From NCBI GenBank assembly GCA_050741915.1, contig JBOGEX010000126.1:1-64000 (forward strand): DNA of 64,000 nucleotides, written 5' to 3'. Positions 59,686 to 64,000 of this stretch are shown here, one piece after another. The stretch is from JACCTH01 sp050741915 (GTDB lineage: Bacteria; Actinomycetota; Acidimicrobiia; Spongiisociales; ZC4RG35). The notes under the pieces are model-generated. The model was given only the letters and a program-made list of their open reading frames with translations, did not search any database and was not told the origin of the DNA. The position numbers were made by a program, and so were the translations under genes. The stretch's first letter is position 1; the number at the start of each line of letters is the position of its first letter.

Positions 59686-60129
59686 TCGCGTAAGGCGGGC
59701 GATCTCGCTCGACGCCTCTGGATACCGTCTCGTCAGACCTTCCCGATCCCCCAACTCGAACATTTCCGGCCGATATCCAGGGGCCATCGTCGCCCCTACC
59801 AGCGACCAAGCACCGGTCGTTTCAGAGCCCTGCCAAACCCCGGCCGGCACCGACAGACCCGGCCGCTCGCCGGCGGCTGTATCCATGCCGAGCAGGGGAC
59901 GTTCGACCCGCCCATCGGGATTCAGCAGGAGAAAGCGCAAGGGTGCACCGGCGTGGAAGTGGTACGTCTCCCTTGCACTCAATCGGTGCATTGCCGAGAA
60001 GTCACGTTGCTGCACCAGGAAGAAGATCGCCGTCGAATATTCGTCGGCCAAGTACTGGGAGTACATGCCGCCCTCGTCTGGCAGCGGCTTCAGGCCCAAA
60101 TCGGCGATCAGCCGTTCGGGTCCGATCAC
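59677..60129 (-). CDS. DUF985 (cupin_5) protein
   Basis: A 150-residue cupin of the DUF985 family: DLGLKPLPDEGGMYSQYLAD, TAIFFLVQQRDFSAMHRLSA, ETYHFHAGAPLRFLLL, GVWQGSETTGAWSLVGATMA and PGYRPEMFELGDR. The family is structurally related to sugar-binding or epimerase cupins; the reaction is unknown. Its GTG start overlaps the deaminase stop (GTGA, 60126-60129). It may handle an anomer or sugar-phosphate in the pathway, which is inference from position. Confidence 0.85.
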   Translation of the reverse strand: MIGPERLIADLGLKPLPDEGGMYSQYLADEYSTAIFFLVQQRDFSAMHRLSARETYHFHAGAPLRFLLLNPDGRVERPLLGMDTAAGERPGLSVPAGVWQGSETTGAWSLVGATMAPGYRPEMFELGDREGLTRRYPEASSEIARLTRVV

Positions 60130-61430
60130 ACCGACGCCAGAGACATTGCTCGGTCATTCACCTCCGAACGGACTCCGGCCAGATCGACGGTCAGGACACC
60201 TGTCTCGTCGACAACGCGGCGCCCCCCTACCCACACCCCTTTTATGAGCCCGGGATGACCGGAGTAGACGAGGTGGGTGATGAGGTCACGGTCTTCGGTA
60301 ATCGGCACCAAGGAGTCGGTATCGAGCAGGATCATGTCGGCTCTCGCTCCGGTTCCCAGGTGCCCGAGATCCTGTCGGCCGAGCGCCAGTGCTCCTTCTC
60401 TCGTGGCCATTTCCAGGACGTCGGTGGGTCCCAGGGCACCGGCATCAGCTGCGCGCAGGCGGGCGAGACGGAGGGCACCCCTCATATCTTCGAAGAGGTC
60501 GAGCCGATCGTGCGAGGCCGGGCCATCGGTCCCGAGGCCAACCCGGATGCCGGCCCTTCTCATCTCCGTCACCCGGGCAATGCCCGAGGCGTGCTTGCCA
60601 TTCGACGAGGGGCAATGAGCCACGGCTGCCTCGTGCGTGGCGAGCATCTCGATGTCGTCGTCAGAGAGCCAAACCGAATGAGCCGCAACTACGGGAGAGT
60701 CGAGAATCCCAACTTTTTCGAGGTAGGCCGTTACAGACATGCCGGTGGTCGCGGTGACGGCATCTCCTTCATGTTCCGCTTCGGCCAGATGGATCTGGAT
60801 GTGCATTCCGTTCTGCCGAGCCAGGTCGGCGACCATGCGCAAGGCTTCCTCGGCCACGGCATAAGCCGAATGAGGACCAAAGCCGACGCTGATCAGCTCG
60901 TGGTGCTGCCAGCGACGCGCTTCTTCCACCATCGCTTCGACTTGAGACTCCCAATCGCCGAAGCGAGCCAGGTCTGCGGCCACCAGGATCGGCGGTGTCA
61001 CCACGCAGCGAAGGCCGGCGCGGTTGGCGGCGTTGGCCACCGCCCGGGGATAGAAGTACATCTCATGGCTGGTGGTTATCCCATTGCTCAAGAGCTCGGC
61101 GGCACCCAGCGTCATCGCCAGTTCCACGTCCGCGGGCGTGAGCCTTCCTTCCCGGGGCCACATCACCTCGGTGAGCCATCGCGAGACCGGCAGCCCTTCA
61201 CCCGCCCCCCGCAGGAGGACCATGGGGGTATGGGCATGGGTGTTGATCAGCCCCGGTATAAGCAAACCGTGCAGTTCGACTGATTCGCCTTCGAATCTGG
61301 GAGCTTCCACGGCAGGGCCAGACCAGGTCACCAGTCCGTCGGTCACGTCGACCGCCGCCCGCGCCACTACCTCCGGTTGTGCCGTCATCGTTATCAACCG
61401 GTCGCAGAGGAACCTGGTCACGACCGGCAT
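60126..61430 (-). CDS. mtaD: amidohydrolase, MTA/S-adenosylhomocysteine deaminase type
   Basis: A 434-residue cytosine-deaminase-like amidohydrolase. Metal ligands are H65/H67 (LINTHAHTPMVLL), His in IHLAEAEHEGD, His in VAAHSVWLSDDD and Asp in GLGTDGPASHDRL. MVLLRGAGEGLPVSRWLTEV and ARADMILLDTDS follow family wording (MtaD/SsnA/AtzB group). It probably deaminates methylthioadenosine, SAH or another adenosine derivative to the inosine form before phosphorolysis. ATG 61430 gives the family N-terminus; the longer frame would run through the divergent operator. No Shine-Dalgarno is visible, so the mRNA may be leaderless. Confidence 0.87.
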   Translation of the reverse strand: MPVVTRFLCDRLITMTAQPEVVARAAVDVTDGLVTWSGPAVEAPRFEGESVELHGLLIPGLINTHAHTPMVLLRGAGEGLPVSRWLTEVMWPREGRLTPADVELAMTLGAAELLSNGITTSHEMYFYPRAVANAANRAGLRCVVTPPILVAADLARFGDWESQVEAMVEEARRWQHHELISVGFGPHSAYAVAEEALRMVADLARQNGMHIQIHLAEAEHEGDAVTATTGMSVTAYLEKVGILDSPVVAAHSVWLSDDDIEMLATHEAAVAHCPSSNGKHASGIARVTEMRRAGIRVGLGTDGPASHDRLDLFEDMRGALRLARLRAADAGALGPTDVLEMATREGALALGRQDLGHLGTGARADMILLDTDSLVPITEDRDLITHLVYSGHPGLIKGVWVGGRRVVDETGVLTVDLAGVRSEVNDRAMSLASV

Positions 61431-61445
61431 GGTAAGTTTCCGGTA

Positions 61446-61458
61446 GTTGTCAGACAAC
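61446..61458. promoter_or_regulatory. putative GntR operator 2 (mtaD/mtnA divergent promoter)
   Basis: This is a second exact copy of GTTGTCAGACAAC, in the region between the mtaD start (61430, minus) and mtnA. It covers the TTG start codon proposed for mtnA (61447). A bound dimer could repress both divergent units. Being identical to operator 1 over 13 bp, it is very unlikely to be chance. Confidence 0.75.
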
Positions 61459-62511
61459 CTCGAAACCGCGTCGAACCTTCGGAGTGTCGACTGGGGCGAC
61501 GACGCCCTGGTGATCATCGATCAGACCTTGCTCCCCGGGGAAGTGAGCTATTTGCGGCTCACCACCGTCGATCAAGTGGTGCGGGCTATCAAATCCTTGG
61601 CCGTGCGCGGAGCGCCCTCGATTGGGGTGGCCGGGGGTTTCGGAGTGATCCTCGCCTTTCGGGAGTTCTCGACCGAAAAGGCGCAGTTCGTCTCGGCGGT
61701 GGAGTCACTGCGCAGGGTTCGACCAACCGCCGTCAACCTCGCCCGATCGGTCGATCGGGTCGCACGACGGGCGGAGGAGGGGATGGAAGCGATGCTGGCG
61801 GAGGCGACTGCTATCCGCGACGAGGAGATCGCGGCCTGCTGGTCGATGGGCATCAATGGCGCCGAGTTGCTTGTCGAGTTGTTGGGGAACCGCCCGCAGC
61901 GATTGATGACCATCTGCAATACCGGTGGCCTGGCCGCGGTGGAGCGAGGGACGGCACTGGGTGTGATTCAGACGATGTTCGAGAGGGGTCTGCTGGAGGA
62001 GGCACTGGCGGTCGAGACGCGACCTCTTCTCCAGGGAAGCCGGCTCACCACCTGGGAGCTTGCCCGGATGGGAGCGCCCTTTCGCCTGTTGGTGGATTCC
62101 GCTGGCCCTTTCGTTCTTGCCCGTGGTGGAGCAGAGGCGGTTCTGACCGGCGCCGACCGAATTGCTGCCAACGGCGACACCGCCAACAAAGTTGGATCCT
62201 TGGCCCTGGCGCTTGGCGCTAGGCACGCCGGGGCACCTTTCATCGTGGTCGCCCCAGAATCGACAATCGACGAAGACACTCCCACCGGAGACATGATCGA
62301 GATCGAAGACCGCGGCGCCGCCGAGGTGATAGCCGCCGCCGGAATCCAGCTTGCGCCCGAAACCACCCAGGCTTTGAACCCGGCGTTCGATGTCACACCA
62401 GTTGAGCTGATCACTGCCATCGTTACCGACCGGCGGATCGTCAGAGTCGATCGAGGTGAAAAGCTCGCCGACGTTCCGTTGGGCGAGCGACGCCTCAGAG
62501 CTGAACAGTGA
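61447..62511 (+). CDS. mtnA: methylthioribose-1-phosphate isomerase family protein
   Basis: A 354-residue MtnA/eIF2B-like protein. It has LRSVDWGDDALVIIDQTLLP, AVRGAPSIGVAGGFGV, catalytic Cys157 (MTICNTGGLA), catalytic Asp237 (VLTGADRIAANGDTANKVGS) and AGAPFIVVAPESTID. It isomerises 5-methylthioribose-1-phosphate, or a related 5-deoxy/5-modified ribose-1-phosphate, to the ribulose form. TTG 61447 is the only usual start, since the family block begins 12 residues later. Downstream transporter genes follow within 16 nt. None of the usual methionine-salvage enzymes (MtnB, C, D, K, X) is in the window. Confidence 0.9.
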   Translation: MSDNLETASNLRSVDWGDDALVIIDQTLLPGEVSYLRLTTVDQVVRAIKSLAVRGAPSIGVAGGFGVILAFREFSTEKAQFVSAVESLRRVRPTAVNLARSVDRVARRAEEGMEAMLAEATAIRDEEIAACWSMGINGAELLVELLGNRPQRLMTICNTGGLAAVERGTALGVIQTMFERGLLEEALAVETRPLLQGSRLTTWELARMGAPFRLLVDSAGPFVLARGGAEAVLTGADRIAANGDTANKVGSLALALGARHAGAPFIVVAPESTIDEDTPTGDMIEIEDRGAAEVIAAAGIQLAPETTQALNPAFDVTPVELITAIVTDRRIVRVDRGEKLADVPLGERRLRAEQ

Positions 62512-62527
62512 AATAGGAGGAGGACCC

Positions 62528-63586
62528 ATGAAGAAGTACACCCAGTTGATGACCGCTGTGGGCGTCGTGACGTTGCTGGCAGCCTGCGCGGGCGAGAGCA
62601 CCGCCACCACCAACGGCGGGGGTGGCACTGTGACGACGGGAGCCGCCGACGGGCCGACGTTCATCTACATCACGCCGAACCCGATCGGCATCAACAAGTT
62701 CCTCGAGCTTGGACAGATCGGCACCCAGCGGGCGGCGGAGGCGACTGGCGGTAGCTTCAAAGTCTTCGAGAGCACCGATCTCAACAGCCGGCGAGCCAAC
62801 GTCGAGGCTGCCATCGAGGAAGCTCCCGACGTAATCGTCCTCACGACGTTCGAGTTCACGGAGATGGCAGCCGAGTTTGCTCCCGCCATCCCCGAGCAGG
62901 AGTTCATCCTGATCGACGCCTGCCCCGAGTCCGAGTCGCCGATCGAGAACCTCCATTGCGGGGTTTTCCGCGAGCACGAAGGTGCCTACCTACTCGGTTT
63001 GATGGCGGGCAACCTCACCGAAAGCGGCCAGATCGGTTCGGTGGTGGCCCTCGACATTCCGTTCCTCCATCGTTGGTCGGACAGCTTCGCCCTCGGGGCG
63101 CAAACGATCGATCCATCGATCACCGACTCGCAGGTATTCATCGCCGGCGACAACCCGTTCTCCGATCCCGCCACCGCCAAAGAACAGGCCTTGGCTCTGG
63201 CAGCCCAGGGGGCGGATCAGATCTTCGCGGTCGGCGCAGGTTCTAACGGTGGAATCTTCGAGGCGGCCGTGGAGGAAGGATTCATGACCTACGGCGTGGA
63301 CGTGAATCAGTGTCCCGATGCCCCGGGATCGATCGTCGACAACAACCTCAAGCTGGTCGACATCGTCGTCGAACAGCTCATCAACTCGATCCTCGACGGC
63401 AGCGCCGAACCGCTGACCTCGTTCGGTCTGGCCGAAGGTGGAACCGGCGTCGTTGCGATCTCAGACGAACTCGCCGATTCGGAGTGCCTGATCGCCGACT
63501 TTCCCGAGATTGTCTCCCAGGTCCAGACCGCGGCCGACCAGATCATCGACGGTTCGCTGGAAGTCCCCGACCCCCTATTCGGCTGA
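62528..63586 (+). CDS. BMP-family (nucleoside-type) ABC substrate-binding lipoprotein
   Basis: A 352-residue lipoprotein. Signal plus lipobox is VGVVTLLAACAG, then a Thr/Gly-rich linker. The domain resembles basic membrane protein/PnrA: TPNPIGINKFLELGQIGTQR, PDVIVLTTFEFTEMAAEFAP, NLHCGVFREHEGAYLLGLMA and GADQIFAVGAGSNGGIFEAA, with GVDVNQCPDAPGSIV. BMP proteins mostly bind nucleosides for import. AGGAGGAGG lies just before ATG 62528, one of the strongest ribosome binding sites in the window. It is co-directional with mtnA and an ATPase gene. Confidence 0.9.
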   Translation: MKKYTQLMTAVGVVTLLAACAGESTATTNGGGGTVTTGAADGPTFIYITPNPIGINKFLELGQIGTQRAAEATGGSFKVFESTDLNSRRANVEAAIEEAPDVIVLTTFEFTEMAAEFAPAIPEQEFILIDACPESESPIENLHCGVFREHEGAYLLGLMAGNLTESGQIGSVVALDIPFLHRWSDSFALGAQTIDPSITDSQVFIAGDNPFSDPATAKEQALALAAQGADQIFAVGAGSNGGIFEAAVEEGFMTYGVDVNQCPDAPGSIVDNNLKLVDIVVEQLINSILDGSAEPLTSFGLAEGGTGVVAISDELADSECLIADFPEIVSQVQTAADQIIDGSLEVPDPLFG

Positions 63587-63590
63587 CAAA

Positions 63591-64000
63591 GTGCCGAACG
63601 TGCTCGAACTCCGGGGAATCAGCAAGAGTTTCCCCGGAGTTCGTGCCAACGACGACGTGGACCTCGAGGTTCGCAAGGGCGAAATCCACGCCATCGTCGG
63701 TGAGAACGGAGCCGGCAAGACAACATTGATGTCAATCCTGTATGGATTGACGAGCCCCGACGCCGGGGAGATCATGGTTGATGGGCAATCCGTGCGATTC
63801 ACCTCGGCCCTCGACGCGATTGCCGCCGGGCTGGGAATGGTTCATCAAGCCTTCAAGCTCTTCCCAACCATGACCGTGGCGGAAAACGTGGTATTTCGCA
63901 ACGAGCCTCGCCATGGCATCTTTCTCGATCGCGAGGAAGCAGCCGAACGAGTTCGAGCGTTGGGCTCGGAGTACGGGCTGGCGGTTGACCCGCAGGCACG
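63591..64000 (+). CDS. ABC transporter ATP-binding protein of the BMP/nucleoside type (partial)
   Basis: The open frame from GTG 63591 runs off the right edge after about 136 codons. Walker A is IVGENGAGKTTLMSILYGL, and the Q-loop is MVHQAFKLFPTMTVAENVV. It begins VLELRGISKSFPGVRANDDV. The wording (FTSALDAIAAGLGMVHQ) matches the sugar/nucleoside importer ATPases (RbsA/BmpC-like, normally with two nucleotide-binding domains and about 500 residues). It lies 4 nt after the binding-protein stop, so it is in the same operon. The permeases should lie just beyond the window. Confidence 0.9.
   Translation, partial: MPNVLELRGISKSFPGVRANDDVDLEVRKGEIHAIVGENGAGKTTLMSILYGLTSPDAGEIMVDGQSVRFTSALDAIAAGLGMVHQAFKLFPTMTVAENVVFRNEPRHGIFLDREEAAERVRALGSEYGLAVDPQA

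Noticed and set aside
59014..61283. Two long plus-strand open frames opposite the GntR/DUF985/deaminase genes
   Set aside because: They mirror well-supported minus-strand genes with clear motifs, and their translations show no domain.
61447..62511. Full methionine salvage operon
   Set aside because: Apart from mtnA, none of mtnB, mtnC, mtnD, mtnK or mtnX is in the window. The neighbours fit an aldolase route better.

Overview
The window is 64 kb of high-GC, gene-dense bacterial chromosome. It most likely comes from an actinomycete (Actinomycetota), and probably from the Acidimicrobiia or a related uncultured class. Signs of this are a clpS-DUF2017 pair, an F420-type luciferase-like oxidoreductase, a mycothiol-type DinB protein (TIGR03084-like), a biotin carboxylase fused to its biotin carrier, a septum-formation-type lipoprotein, SLH repeats of the 'ITTGC..FCP.DPVTR.QMAAFL' style, and frequent GTG/TTG starts with ATGA/GTGA stop-start overlaps. 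The class is inferred from family content only. No rRNA, CRISPR array, prophage or intact insertion sequence was seen. One tRNA (Lys, TTT) is present.

Layout. 1-3.3 kb: a possible gene tail at the left edge, a cupin protein, a TPR-LuxR regulator, tRNA-Lys and a 49-residue small protein. 3.4-6.4 kb: two unusual fusions, a Nfo-like AP endonuclease joined to a LigD-type polymerase and a HisA-like barrel joined to a glyoxalase (VOC) domain. 6.4-14.5 kb: an NAD(P)-binding protein, P5C dehydrogenase, a molybdopterin oxidoreductase, an O-acetylhomoserine sulfhydrylase, a hydrolase, PlsY and a flippase-like membrane protein. 14.5-25 kb: a DinB-like protein, a beta-hydroxyacid dehydrogenase, and the two halves of a biotin-dependent acyl-CoA carboxylase. 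These halves are separated by a frameshifted SLH gene, an arylamine N-acetyltransferase, a redoxin and a BNR-repeat secreted protein. 25-35 kb: DUF4388, uridine kinase, proC-proline dehydrogenase, peroxiredoxin-TPM-PspA (envelope stress), a membrane Fe-S oxidoreductase, pheA, clpS and DUF2017. 35-49.5 kb: pirin, a VOC protein, an LLM oxidoreductase, a DUF559-like protein, methylmalonate/malonate semialdehyde dehydrogenase, an HtrA-like lipoprotein protease, dihydropyrimidinase, pyrophosphatase, a PotD/PotABC-like ABC transporter and a cupin-adenylate cyclase.

49.5-64 kb: a GH1 glycosidase and a TrmA-like methyltransferase, then the most coherent system in the window. A long minus-strand operon encodes an MTA/SAH-type deaminase, a DUF985 cupin, a GntR regulator, two SDRs, a class II aldolase fused to an SDR, a class V aminotransferase and a nucleoside phosphorylase, followed by an AlkZ-like and an NTF2-like protein. 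Facing it is mtnA, followed by a BMP-type nucleoside-binding lipoprotein and its ATPase. A perfect palindrome, GTTGTCAGACAAC, sits both just upstream of gntR and in the divergent mtaD/mtnA promoter. The genes fit an import-phosphorolysis-isomerisation-aldol cleavage route for a (5-modified) nucleoside, resembling the DHAP shunt of methylthioadenosine or 5'-deoxyadenosine salvage, with the aldolase and an aldehyde-processing dehydrogenase in one chain.

Non-coding structure is unusually rich. There is a 31-nt element in three places at gene 3' ends, a 60-nt double-hairpin element in two places, a 21-bp stem-loop whose loop holds the putative udk start codon, a four-copy forward-forward-reverse-reverse repeat array at 52.0-52.1 kb, and a 3 x 13 bp tandem repeat in a divergent promoter region.
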